A DNA stretch of 64,000 nucleotides, taken from contig JAJEKV010000013.1 of NCBI GenBank assembly GCA_021234155.1, positions 5,584,775 through 5,648,774 on the forward strand, written 5' to 3'. A program made the translations under genes and the position numbers. Below are positions 19,325 through 30,969 of the stretch, piece after piece (position 1 is the first letter of the stretch; each line of letters opens with the position of its first letter). This DNA comes from Isoetes taiwanensis (Eukaryota > Streptophyta > Lycopodiopsida > Isoetales > Isoetaceae). The notes beneath the pieces are model-generated. The model was not told the DNA's origin, did no database searches, and was given only the letters and a program-made list of their open reading frames with translations.

Positions 19325-21493
19325 ATTAATCATATTTGATATTATTTACAAGTGGCTTAAAATACGAACACGTGGCGGAAGGAAGGCAATGACATATGTC
19401 GATTGTCGAGATATACTTCATTTCAACAATTGCCTATAGAAGATATATACATTATATGAGGCTTAGAATGCAAACATGTGGTGTAAAAATAGCCTTTGAT
19501 TAGTGATACGTGTCGACTATCTAAAATTAGGCGCGACGGGGAATTGGGAAAGAGAAATGTTTGTGGGGGCCTTGGCTGCCATGATAAATTTCTTGTATTA
19601 TAGATCTTTTGCCCTTTAACCTTGATTCACTATATTAACATTAAAGCTTTTACCTGTTTTAATGCCACCATTTTCTCTAAAGGTCTCTATTAGATTTAAA
19701 AATCTCTAGATAACTTGGCTTAGATACTATAATGACAATGCCTGGCGTTGCCGGGCATATTAAGTACTGTCATATTGCAAGGAACGAAGAAGTTGTAGGT
19801 GTAGCAAAATTGTTGATGTTAGGTGTGCTGAGTTGCCCTAGCATGAGAGTAAATTGTGCTATACTTGAATTTATGCATTTTTAGATGGTACAAATGAATT
19901 ATAAATCTATATTTTGAAATAAAAATGGCTATTTTTCATGAAAATTTTAGTATCTGTGGAAGATAAAGTTATGAGTGGTTGAGCGAGGGATAATGGATGA
20001 CATGTGAAGTAAATGTTTGTACGTGCAATCCAATGTAAAAGGACACTATCTTGAGGCCGAAAGAAAATAAGGATGCAAATCACACCAGTTTTGCACCCAT
20101 GCATAATTACAAACAAATAGGTCATCTCTTTTTTTATCCATATATGTGCAAATACAATGGAATTAGGAATAGCACAAAAGAGTAGAGTGTGTGGATTCTT
20201 AATGAACAACATTATTATTCAGCTGATGCTACAAATCCATGATTTTTGGCATCATGTTGTAAACCTTCCAATTTTGTGCTAATCAACATTGCAACAAAGT
20301 TTGTAAGATAGTACACATCTTTCAAGTTTTGACATAAGTGAAGGGTAAAGTATGGTAACCTTTGTGTTCTTAGTATTTTCTACACATATATAATCGAGTC
20401 TCACATTTTCTTTTTTTTTTGTTCATGCTTCTTTTTTTTCTCCGCCGCAATTGAAATGCATCTCTATTTGACACGTGGTTCCAGAGATTTCTCCGCCGCC
20501 TTTTTCATGTATGCAGCAGGAGAATTTGGATCGGCAGATTTTGGCGCTAGGCGCTAGGTTGGAGCGTCCGCGATTGAAGAGAAGAAAGCTGCTTATACAA
20601 TCCTCAGCCTAAACCCAGCGATCGAAATCCTCAGCCATCGAGCACAAAATCCAGAAAAGGACAGCCGCATTGACAGCCGCATACACTTTGACAGCCGCCT
20701 TTTTCTCCTGCCGATCCAAATTCGCAGTAGGCCATGTGATTCATTGTCGCAGAAGAACTCTATCTGCCGCAGCCTATTCAAAACGTGATTTTGATGTAAA
20801 TAGGTTGAAGGGCCATAGCCAAATCTGACTCAGTTCCTGCATGCTGCCTCTGTTTTCTCAGCCTTGGATTATTTCATTTGCTTTTTGCTCTGAATTTTTG
20901 CAGCATATCGCTAAAAGCAACCAGAACTGCTGCTCCTTTTTACGCCACCGCTGTGACTTAGATGCAACTAGAGAATTAATATGGGTTTAAACTGTTATAA
21001 ATTGATCTGTAAAAGAGGTGCCTTTATCAGGGGAAGATGCTGGTTTGGAAAAGCCTGCCTAATCCATATCTTCAAAATCCAACTCTCCTTTGCTTGATCA
21101 AGAATCTGATATTTGTCCTTTTCGGCTGCATTTGAATATCTTTGTCTAGGAAATTTGGAAGAGCTGTCTCATACAGCCTTCCCCTCACTTCTGGAGCCGA
21201 TACTTCCATACAAATAATACAACTTTCGTTGGCGGCTTCATTCAATAAGTCTACACATGAATTGATGTCGTCAAATATATCGGTATCTCCTATTTAAGGT
21301 ACACCACATTCGACATTTTTGCAATTTTGGCTTTTGATTACATTTAGCTTGAGCAACAGCTAAGTCCATTTCCTTCTCTGACTTTTTGCATTACTGGAAG
21401 ATCTTTTCTGACTGCCCATTTCTTTAGGTTCCCTGAATTGGAGCGAGTCTTGCAAACAAAAAAGATTAAAAAATGGGTTGAATTTATGTGTTT
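19325..21493. other. No gene seen apart from an inverted repeat
   Basis: No supported coding region. The frames at 19907-20212 and 20593-20781 (minus) have no recognisable similarity. Confidence 0.4.
20522..20723. repeat. Inverted repeat, 16-bp perfect arms
   Basis: GAATTTGGATCGGCAG (20522-20537) and CTGCCGATCCAAATTC (20708-20723) are exact reverse complements. CCGCCTTTTTC words stand near both arms (about 20497 and 20695), and a GACAGCCGC word repeats inside the right half. It may be a small fold-back element; no target duplication was identified. Confidence 0.7.
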
Positions 21494-21862
21494 TTTTTTT
21501 TTTTTTTTTTTGAAGGACGTGAAACTTTATTAATCAACAGAAACGAGCAACAGAGATGGGGGACTGAAAACCCAGTGGAGGAATTGTCCACAGAGCAAAA
21601 CCACCCGCCACCTTACAGCACACAACATGTAAATGAGTTACATATAAGTGTTAATCTGGAGATAGTGCACCCAAATACGATTCTTCACTTCATCCTTTAC
21701 GGAGGAAGATATATATGCTTTGACGATGCGTTGCTTAGCTTCAATAAGCACTTGGGCATCAGGGGCTCTATGGCCCTTGAAAATAAAGAGGTTTCTTCTT
21801 TTCCACGTTGACCAAATGATCCATGCTGAAGCTAAGTGAAATGCCCTCTTTGCCATGCTAAG
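21494..21862 (-). mobile_element. Short 5'-truncated LINE copy with target duplication
   Basis: On minus it encodes the C-terminal tail of a LINE ORF2: AKRAFHLASAWIIWSTWKRR, NLFIFKG and DAQVLIEAKQRIVKAYISS. About 150 bp of 3' UTR follow, ending in CACGTCCTTC and a poly(A) that appears as a T-run at about 21491-21511. The imperfect duplication TGAATTTATGTGTTT / TGAATTTATGTATTT (21479-21493 and 21863-21877) flanks it. A related copy lies on plus at 51350-51776. Confidence 0.85.
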
Positions 21863-22477
21863 TGAATTTATGTATTTTGTCCTGATGTGCAGAAAAAGAA
21901 GAAGAATGGTCGTTTTTGGCCGTTTGATACGGAAAGCTTAGAAGAAAAGGGTTTCTGTTTTGCGAATTCGAGCTGGAAGAAAAAAAAAGAATTTTTTTTA
22001 AAAAGAAATTTAGGCATGTAGAAAGATGGATGACACCATTGCCAGACTGCCTGTGAGGTGAAAGGAGTGTATCCGTCAAGCGTTTGGATATTAGCAGCGG
22101 AGGTATGCACAGAATCTGCTTGGTATGCACAGAATCTACTTTAGTTAATGCTTTAGTTAAACTCATCTAGTGAATGCTTAGTGGTGTCACAAAAATAAGA
22201 TTATACTGCTTAATCTCAGAAACCTTCTCCATAAACCAAGTATTTCCTTGAAATAAGATGAAAATGCTTCACCAGCTCTGCATATTTGTTGTTGCAAACA
22301 CCACACCAAGCTTCTTACTATTAGTTGGATAAAAGAAGGAACGGCAAAAATGGTGGTCGAAGCAAGCAGGGAAATCGTTTTGAGAGCTTTGGATATAAGC
22401 TAATATTAATGCAAGTTTATAATCAAGGTGCATCTTTTTCTCCATGCATAGCTCTTTCTATTTGACCAACAACAATT
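21863..22477. other. No gene seen
   Basis: Short non-coding stretch between the LINE copy and the palindrome-bearing repeat. The direct repeat TGGTATGCACAGAATCT(A/G)CT-like phrase occurs twice at about 22100-22140. Confidence 0.4.
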
Positions 22478-22797
22478 TTTTTTGGGTTGCCCCTAGGGGG
22501 GCAAACCCTTGTTTATGTGGGCTTTTGGCATATCCTAGGTATATTCTTGAATATCCCTAGGATATGCTGGTGACTGCTAAAAACCTCCTATTTCCTGTAA
22601 ACTGGCGGTCAGCTTCGACATCTCATTTCTTGAAGCGAACCGGGTAGGGGGGCAAACCCTTGTTTATGTGGGCTTTTGGCATATCCTAGATATATTCTTG
22701 AATATCCCTAGAATATGCTGGTGACTGCTAAAAACCTCCTATTTCCTGTAAACTGGCGGTCAGCTTCGACATCTCATTTCTTGAAGCGAACCGGGTA
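22478..22797 (+). repeat. Palindrome-bearing repeat, copy 2, with 151-bp tandem duplication
   Basis: The GC palindrome is at 22484-22508. Box arms GCATATCCTAGG (22528-22539) and CCTAGGATATGC (22556-22567) are perfect complements. Then come GCTAAAAACC and an end at CCGGGTA. The segment 22496-22646 is repeated as 22647-22797, exactly 151 bp on, with only a few substitutions. The second unit lacks the left half of the GC palindrome and its box arms no longer pair perfectly. It ends 90 bp before the ATG of the glycosyltransferase pseudogene. Confidence 0.85.
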
Positions 22798-22886
22798 ACT
22801 GGCAGGCAGGGATCGGCGCTTCAATCTGATCGGGCAGAGATCTGATCGAAAGGATATGGATTTGTGAGGTTTGGGGATGAACTTGT

Positions 22887-24005
22887 GTGGCTATGGCTAT
22901 GGCGCTTGAAGATAAGCCCTTGAATGGAGCCCCTCTCCACATTCTTCTTATCCCTTTTCCTGCACAGGGCCATTTCATCCCAGCCACTATGCTCGCCCAA
23001 AGATTTGCCTCCCTTGGCATTTACACAACGCTCATAATTCTCAAAGAGGAATCAGAAGATTTGTCCCACTCTAATGCTCGATCTTCCTTCATGGCAAATC
23101 CGTTCATTAACACTCATTATCTAGAGCCATCAAACGAACTTGATTCCTCTTTCTACACGGAAACAGGCTCCAACAAAGTTGACAATATTATTACATGGAT
23201 GTTGGGTCAATCCCCTCAACTCAGTGCCCAGATTGAAGACTTCATATAGGATTTATGAAGATATAGCCACTAGGGTTGGGATGCCCTAGTTCTTGTTTTA
23301 CACTTCTTCAGCCACATTTCTTGCATCTACCCTTCAGGTCCCAAATCTGAGAAAGGAAGGTAAGATCCCAATCCGGCAGCACTGCCCTTAGAGAAAGATG
23401 CCCTTTGGTTGATTTGTTAGTCTTATTTACAGAGAGAGCTTGAAGAGCTTCGGCTATGTTAATCAATAGCTTTGAAGAAGCGGAAACGGGTGGTCTGCAA
23501 GCCATTAATTCAGGTAACCTTAACCCGGTTCCTGTTTATATGGTAGGACCAATGATCCCAGATTTTAGAACAGGAAATGAAAATGAATGCATAGAGTGGT
23601 TAAATTCACAAAGAAAGGCCTCTGTTTTGTACATTTCGTTTGGAAGTGTGGTTGCAATACCTGATGAACAGGCAGTAGAGATTGCAACAGGGTTAGAAGC
23701 TTTGAAGCAACCATTTTTATGGGTATGGAGAATGGTGCATAACATGGTAGTGGAAAAGTTGTCACATGAATTTTTAGAGAGGAGCCAAGGGTATGGAAGA
23801 ATAGTATGTGGCTGGGCTCCTCAGCTTCAAATCTTGCAGCATAGTGCAATAGGAGCATTCTTGAGCTATGGAGGCTGGAATTCATGTCTTGAAAGTTTGT
23901 GTGCCTTTACTGATCTTGCCCTACTTGTTTGACCAAATGCTGGACTGCAAAGTATGCTGAATTTGTTTTTGTGATCAATCGTGCATCTGCATGCTATCTG
24001 GGTGG
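22887..24005 (+). pseudogene. UDP-glycosyltransferase (UGT, GT1) pseudogene
   Basis: The frame from ATG at 22887 gives APLHILLIPFPAQGHFIPAT with the catalytic-type His, then LAQRFASLGIYTTLI. A TAG ends it at 23249. Similarity continues in another frame (EDIATRVGMP*FLFYTSSAT, TLQVPNL) with at least three stops. It then shifts again to an open stretch from 23456: NSFEEAETGGLQAINSG, VYMVGPMIP, ECIEWLNSQ and VLYISFGSVV. The PSPG donor-binding box is at about 23812-23935: WAPQLQILQHSAIGAFLSYG, then GWNSCLESLCA. SYGGWNS replaces the usual SHCGWNS, and a frameshift precedes the closing LFDQ. UGTs move sugar from UDP-sugar to small acceptors. This copy is dead. It is a genomic-type remnant just 3' of the palindrome-bearing repeat. 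Confidence 0.88.
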
Positions 24006-25484
24006 TTCCAGGTTTTAGAGTATGTATTATACCGGTCTTAGGGACCATACTCGCTATATTTGGGCAAGTTATGGCATTGATTGCCATAACTAAGCTAGCT
24101 GGGTTGCAAATTGAAACTGAACCACTACTTCATTTGGATGTGGATCATTATGGTATTCTGCATAATCGCCTTATTGAACGTGAAGAGTTAAACTTTGGAA
24201 GTGCAGACAATGTGGAGGTATTGCTGAAAACTCTATGGCCGTTTAATTGTTACGATAGATTTGTTGAACTCTGCGGGGAATGCTTTTTAGAATGTATATA
24301 GAGACGCATTGCCTAGTACATAGTTTATTGGCTTTTATACGTCCATATAAATTTGCCCTCCTTAGGCTCTTTGATGTTTAGGATACAGACATTGAGAGAT
24401 CATGCTGTCTGCTAAGATTGAGAGATTTGTCTGCTGAAGGTTGACAAAGATGAAGTTGCCTTCATTGTGCAGGAAATTTGGCATGGCCAAAGTGCACGGA
24501 ATCAACGATCTCGTGATCTGGGCAGGGGGGTGTGGCGTTCAATGAATAGTTTAACACTCACAAGGTATGTAACTTTGTACCATGTTTTGTACGCTCAAAG
24601 TTACGGAGTAAATGTTGATTGGATGCTGTTGCAGATGGGATTCTTCTAGACCCCCAAGCATATCAAACCTTGTCCTTTTAACATTCACAGAGGTATGCCT
24701 TCCATGACATTCAAGACAATTTTTCTAATAACCATAATCAATTGAGGGGTGTCAATGTTTTTCAAAGGTTTCTAATCATTTGAACTTGGGAGACTATCTT
24801 AAACTCTCAGAATGGCTAGATGTGCTCGATGTTGTGCAACCCTCTGTAAGATCTGAATTTTGTTTGAGGAAACCTTAACTAGAATGGATGAATGCTGGAT
24901 CATGCATATATATCATTTCAATTTTGAGATTAATGTGACCAGAAGTTGATGACCTTTTCGCCACAAACTCCACATTTTAAAACCTATTGTGTAGGACAAT
25001 TACGTAGCTTCCAGCTGCAGCAGTATACTGATAGAATAATTCACTGGGGTCTATCTGTTCCATTTTTCCTATGAAATGATGAATTTATTCAACTGGTTGT
25101 AGGCTGATGAACATGATGGATGTACGTTGGAAGAAATAAAAGACAAGGAGCCAGACTTTTATGCTATGGTATCAAATAGGTTGACCAAGGCTAAGACGAG
25201 CTTTTACACGTAGGCTCTGTTGGGGTCAAAAAAATAGGCTCTGCTGTGGTCGAAGAAATATTCATCACCACATCATAATGCAAATTACTAATTCTCTAGT
25301 GAGCACCTGCCACGACTCATATGGGTAACGTAATGGCTTTGGCAAAAAGGTAATCACAATAAATAGAATCTTCTTTTAGAAAAATGGTGTAACATTACCA
25401 TTCTTTTAATATATTGATGACACAGTTCTTAAAAAAAAAATGGTGTATATGTTTAAATTTTTTCTAAAAGCTATTTGGTTAAGC

Positions 25485-25950
25485 AATAATAGACACATGC
25501 TAACATTACTTTTCATTAAAGCAAGCTTGGGCAAGATTGGTAAGAATGAAGGATAATAATGGACACATGCCAACATTACTTTTCATTAAAGCAAGCTTGG
25601 GCAATGGAATCTCAACCTCGACGAATGTAATATGGTTAGGAAAGACAAAATGCAAAGGAAAACGCAACCAAGTCCTTACTATATACTAAAAAAAAAGAGA
25701 CAATTGCCCATCGCTTGGAACCATAAGGATTTGATTAATTCTTTCAAGCACTAGAGCTACTTTTTGATGGAATAATTGGTCGTCCATTCTCTTTTCAACT
25801 GTAAGTCTTAGATTCTATAGACAGGGGCACAGCAATGGAATCTCAACCTCGACAAATGTAATATCAAGCAGTAGAGCTACTTTTTGATGGAATAATTGGT
25901 CGTCCATTCTCTTCTCAACTGTAAGTCTCAGATTCTATAGACAGAGGCAC
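25485..25950. repeat. Two overlapping local tandem duplications
   Basis: A 50-bp unit recurs at 25485-25534 and 25555-25604 (period 70). An 86-bp unit recurs at 25745-25830 and 25865-25950 (period 120). The phrase GCAATGGAATCTCAACCTCG occurs at about 25601 and 25832, linking the two. Copies differ by only a few bases. Confidence 0.85.
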
Positions 25951-26924
25951 ATGTTCTATACATTTCAAAAATATCCCAGTTTGAGGGTCGTGTGAGAATT
26001 ACTCACAAAAAAGCCAAAACGTTGCAGATTATTACAAGTATTGATGGATTGCGTAACGAGTTTGCACAAAACAGAAGCCACGACATCGAAAAATGCACAA
26101 ACAGGAGCAGAAACGGCTAAAATTTTGTAAACGGCTAAAATTCTGTTAATCCATAATGCTATGTTTCCAAGCTCAATATATTCCTTCGTATCCTTGGTAT
26201 ATATTTTGTAGCAGGCACCCTGTCTAATCCTTTACATTGTGTAATGACAGTGGACAGGACCAGGTAGAGCTTATGTTCGGTTAGATCGTCTCTATTATAA
26301 TGTGATACGTGAGGTAACTTGCGAAAAAACAAATATGCTGGATAGTCCCATATTTGATCACAATCGACAATGGCTTTCTGTAACGGACCCATGGCAGACT
26401 CCTCAAGTGGATCTTGGTGTCGCATTCCCGAGACAACGGCATAAATGGGTAGAAGCGACTACTAGACTGTTTTGCCCAGTTGGCTAAGGGCATGTCGGTT
26501 AGGAACGTTACATTTGGTATCAAAACAAGGCTATCAAGCCTACGCCTACTTTACACTAATCATCTCCTCCACGAACTAGCCGTTGTATGTAATGTTGGAG
26601 ATGATCTTCTCATAACCAAGATCCCGTTATTTTCCTTCCCAAAGCTAATGACAGAAAACATCTCTTGCTTCTCAGATTTTTACTCCGGCTCTTCTTGCTA
26701 TATAAAACTTTCATTGTTTGGTACTAAGAAAAAATATACTCCCTGAGCAGAGTTTTAGTCTGACCCTTAGGAAAAATTCTGCTCTTAGCTAGTTGGCTTA
26801 GAAATAGAAGCATATCTAGCTAAGTTCAAAGTCAAGGAACATATGGACGTCTCATGCTCTATGAGCTATGCTGGCTACAAAAGACTTAATTGTTGATGGC
26901 AAGATTCCAACGAAAAAAATTATA

Positions 26925-27085
26925 GAGACACTTTGTGTTATGACCTGTGTAAATTCCAAAAACACATTGTTTGGAGACACTTTGTGTTATGACCTGTGTA
27001 TCTATGTTTATATAGCCATATACAGAGCATCACCCAAAAACACATTGTTTGGAGCACAAAAAGAAAAACACATTGTTTGGGGCAC
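26925..27085. repeat. Interleaved short repeats (period 49 bp)
   Basis: A 27-bp unit starting GAGACACTTTGTGTTATGAC occurs at 26925-26951 and 26974-27000. AACACATTGTTTGG occurs three times between about 26961 and 27080. No coding potential. Confidence 0.8.
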
Positions 27086-28652
27086 AAAAATTCTACGTGT
27101 CAAAAAGAAACTCCTTTGAAGACCAATTATACTTTTCCAAGTTTATATGTGGTCTTCTTACCTAGGAGCCTTGCCTTACCCTTTGATGTGATAATTAATA
27201 TGCCTAAACAGATGTAGGCATCCGGAAGTATCTTAATGGATGTAATTTTGCAAGCTATTTGATGAAACTCCCCATTACTAAGCATGATGTCCACTTCTAT
27301 ATTTATCCACCATGACTCTTTCTTAATAGCGAACAACAAAAAAAAAAGGGGGAAAAGAAAACAAAAACAACGTACATAGGTCTTCAATTGTATCCGTGTA
27401 ATTCAAAATGGTAGTTATCCCTTTTTTTAACGATGTCTCCAAAGTACTGTCAAAATTTTCTCTTATTTGCTTTTTCTTATAGTTAAGGAAATCCCTTAAA
27501 TAACTAAAATGCACTTGGCAACCTTAACCCAAAACCTAGTGGTTATGTCATGATTAAGGAAATCGATAAACTTCGCAATGGGATCATAGTCAATGTCTTA
27601 CTATTGTGAGGGTATTAGAACACGCGGCAAGGAAATGTACATTTGAATCTTGCCTGTTCTAAAACATACAGACAAGGCGATGAAGAGAAATGTTCGCGGC
27701 AGCCTTGCCGCCGCGATAAAAACCACGTGGTTTTTTCTAAAATTTTAATTAGTCAACATAGCATTTGGAAGCATGCATCCTATCGCAATATGTTAAAAAC
27801 CTAAATGGTCATGACTTAATCTTATGTACATGAATGTGTTTGGCTTGCATAGTTTGAGGTGGAAAATATGGTGGTGTCTAATTATAGGCAGATTTTTCTT
27901 GTTTATGTGCTAGCAAATACATGTAAATGTGTTAACAGTTTTTAATAAACGATTTCAAGAGAAATAGTCCATTGAGTCTTGGATGTATGTGTCTACATAA
28001 GTTTTTTGTTTTGAAAAAGCAAGATTTTTTCTTGACTTTTAAGCTAGATTTTTCAAGAATAAAAATGATTTACTTGCAATGGGGATGGGAATTCGAATGG
28101 GAGGCCTTGAGCTTTTCTTTGTCTTGGCGCCAAGCTATTTTCTATCACATATCAATCTGTAGCGTGATTAGGTTAGCAAGATGTGGGCATGCTTAGAACA
28201 ATTGTTTAATGCCGGTTCTCTTTATTTAAAAGGAGAACAATGACACTAATATTAAAAATCTCACAATTCAAAGGCTTTAATTGCAACATAACAATACAAC
28301 AACCAAGAAAAATGTTCCTTGTAGCCATTGGAAAATAAACATAATGTATCATGAGCCACCATATTCTAATGGCTTTGATGATGAATAAGACGATATCACA
28401 CCAGACATCATAAGTTCTAGATCTTAAGATGATTTCAATTGAAAAATAAGACATCTTAATTTCATGATATTTTCCACGTTCCATATTTTCATCCCTAGCC
28501 TATTGATCATTAGTAAAAAATAATAATTGATTATAAACCAAACCTTCGGTCTGACCAATTTTTATTTTTATTTTTATTTTTTTGTTAAAGGACGTCAGAC
28601 TTTATTTAATCAAAGAATCAAATACAAGTATAAGTGCAAAGACAGAAATAAT

Positions 28653-29231
28653 AAGTAGCATAATAACAGGGGGTTCCAGGGGGATTTCATATGGATGTTA
28701 AAATGACAAATCTTAGAACCATAGGCCATATATTCCTAAGATAATTGAATGGGTTGTTATAAAAAAAAAAAAAAAAAAGAAAAAAAAAACATAGACTCAA
28801 GATAGAAAATAGTTACATGAGCTCATAGAGAAATGTTGGTTAATGTAGACTTATCAGGATATTGAGTTTTTTTGGTAGAGGTTCAAGACCCTGTGATTAC
28901 ATCTTCTAAATCCGTGATACAAAGTCAGATAGAGTCTCGATATCGCATCAAAACCTTAGGCAAACTCGTATTTGACATTTCAAAATCATAGGAAACCCCA
29001 TCATAACTGAGCATAATAAGTAGCATAATAACAGGGGGTTCCAGGGGGATTTCATATGGATGTTAAAATGACAAATCTTAGAACCATAGGCCATATATTC
29101 CTAAGATAATTGAATGGGTTGTTATATAAGTAGCATAATAACAGGGGGTTCCAGGGGGATTTCATATGGATGTTAAAATGACAAATCTTAGAACCATAGG
29201 CCATATATTCCTAAGATAATTGAATGGGTTG

Positions 29232-29266
<35 letters not shown>

Positions 29267-29487
29267 GACTCAAGATAGAAAATAGTTACATGAGCTCATA
29301 GAGAAATGTTGGTTAATGTAGACTTATCAGGATATTGAGTTTTTTTGGTAGAGGTTCAAGACCCCGTATTACATCTTCTAAATCCGTATACAAAGCCGTA
29401 TAGAGTCTCGATATCGCATCAAAACCTTAGGCAAACTCGTATTTGACATTTCAAAATCATAGGAAACCCCATCATAACTGAGCATAA
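28653..29487. repeat. Internal triplication/duplication in the LINE 3' region
   Basis: A 109-bp block P occurs three times (28653-28761, 29018-29126, 29128-29236). A following block Q of about 223 bp occurs twice (28793-29017, about 29265-29487). The order is P-Q-P-P-Q. Both P-to-Q junctions hold an A-run of 18-28 bases. Copies are nearly identical, so the event is recent compared with the LINE itself. Confidence 0.9.
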
Positions 29488-30449
29488 GCGAAACGAGAGG
29501 CACCCAGAGGCTCCAACATACAATATGGGCCGTAGGATCGACAGATCCAACGACTGTGGTAGTTCAGGGTGCACCCAGTTTAGAATAAGTAGCATAAGAA
29601 GAGGCCCACTAAGTGAAGCAACCTGCCTCGGCATAAGAGCGCACATCCAAATACTCCTCAAATATTAATCGCCTCTTACGAGGCGCAAGTGAAGGACATT
29701 GGTATGACTTAGCAATTTGACCTTGAGCTTATTGGAGAACACGATTATCTGCCACATCCAAACCTTTAAAGATAACCAGTCTTCGTCTTTTCCAGATAGT
29801 CCAAAGCAACCACCCTGCTATGAAAAGCCTGGCTTTGTAACTCCATCCAAGTAGGTAAATTGCCAAGAGCGCTTGTTGACTTGTTAAGGAAGCTTGAAAA
29901 AGAGAGAACAACCAACCTCATACCTGTCTGAGGTGATTACACATAGAAAAGCAGTGTTTAATGGTCTCAGATTTTGCATACTGGACACTGATCTGATATT
30001 CTAGGGTTAAACTTGTGGACAAGCACGTTAACCCAAAGACATCGATGAAGAATCTGCTACCAAAAAGCTGCCACTTTAGGATGAAGTAGCTTATCCCATG
30101 TCCAAGACCACATTTGCTGCCATTGAGGAGGAAGGAGATGAAGGGGCTACTTATTAGAAGGAGGAAGAATATTAGTATCAAGCAATAACTTATACATAGA
30201 GTTCACAAGTTTTCACTCCTTAACCTCCTCATGACAAACCCATATCAATATATTTGCTTGGTGTGGCAGAATAGGCTGTAGATAGTCAACAACTTTTTGC
30301 CAAAGGGCTCTATCCCGTCGCTCCTACAGAAACTTTAGCTGAAACACCTCCCATGACAGCAGCTAGCATGAGTCATACCATGCTGCAATTGTGAAGATTC
30401 TTGCCATTTTCCAACGTCTTTGAGTCAATGGGTGCACTATAGCACAAAA

Positions 30450-30969
30450 TGTCATGAACCTACTCAAAAACAAAGAAAAATACATGGAAAATACACAAGA
30501 AATACAGAAGAAATACGTCAAGATCGGCAAAGAATCTGATATATGAACAAGAATCAAGAATACAATGGCCCGAAGGCAAGCAGGAACACGAGACAGATGC
30601 CTAGAAGGCTCAAGACTGGCGTTGAACCGGAATGGTTCAACAAGAAGGAGGTGCCTCCTTATATATCTAGGTCAACAGTCAGGATCGCCCCACTTCAATG
30701 GATGAGATCGCGCCAAGTGTCGCGCATGCATTTAGGTTCTAGAATATTCTAGAACCTCCTGGAGGTAGTCCTACATATGAGGAAGACGTGACAAAATGTC
30801 TTCAACAAATATTGGTAGTGCATTTGGCAAGGGTATATGACTCGCAATTGGAAGGCTGCGAGTTCAAACCTTGTCTTGTGCAACTACCTTTTTGCATCCG
30901 TGTGACGACCATCTCTTGTACATACGAGTATAATGTTCGTATGATACAAATATCTGTATGGTCGTCACA
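30450..30969 (-). repeat. 3' LTR of the Ty3 element
   Basis: 520 bp, TG...CA ends. It differs from the 5' LTR by scattered substitutions and by a 13-bp segment (GAAGGCTGCGAGT region) that is absent from the other LTR. It contains a 75-nt tRNA-like segment at 30814-30888. Confidence 0.92.
30814..30888 (+). other. 75-nt tRNA-like segment inside the LTR
   Basis: The length equals a tRNA. The 5' GGTAGT pairs with the 3' ACTACC as an acceptor stem. GAGTTCAAACC at about 30860-30870 is a good B-box / T-loop (TTCAAAC), and the bases around it can form a five-pair T stem if G-U pairs are allowed. A TGGCAAGGG word stands where an A-box would be. No regular anticodon stem is seen; a competing CTCGCA/TGCGAG hairpin exists instead. 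The other LTR has lost 13 bp here. It may be a tRNA or SINE fossil. It is unlikely to be a working tRNA. Confidence 0.4.

Larger units (their letters stand above)
24006..28558. other. No assigned gene; several local duplications
   Basis: A plus frame at 23981-24301 (containing HLDVDHYGILHNRLIERE) and an exon-like piece at about 25105-25213 (ADEHDGCTLEEIKDKEPDFY, after a TTGTAG acceptor-like site) look protein-like, but I cannot assign them. Tandem duplications are listed separately. Frames at 26159-26746 and 27972-28484 have no recognisable similarity. Confidence 0.35.
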
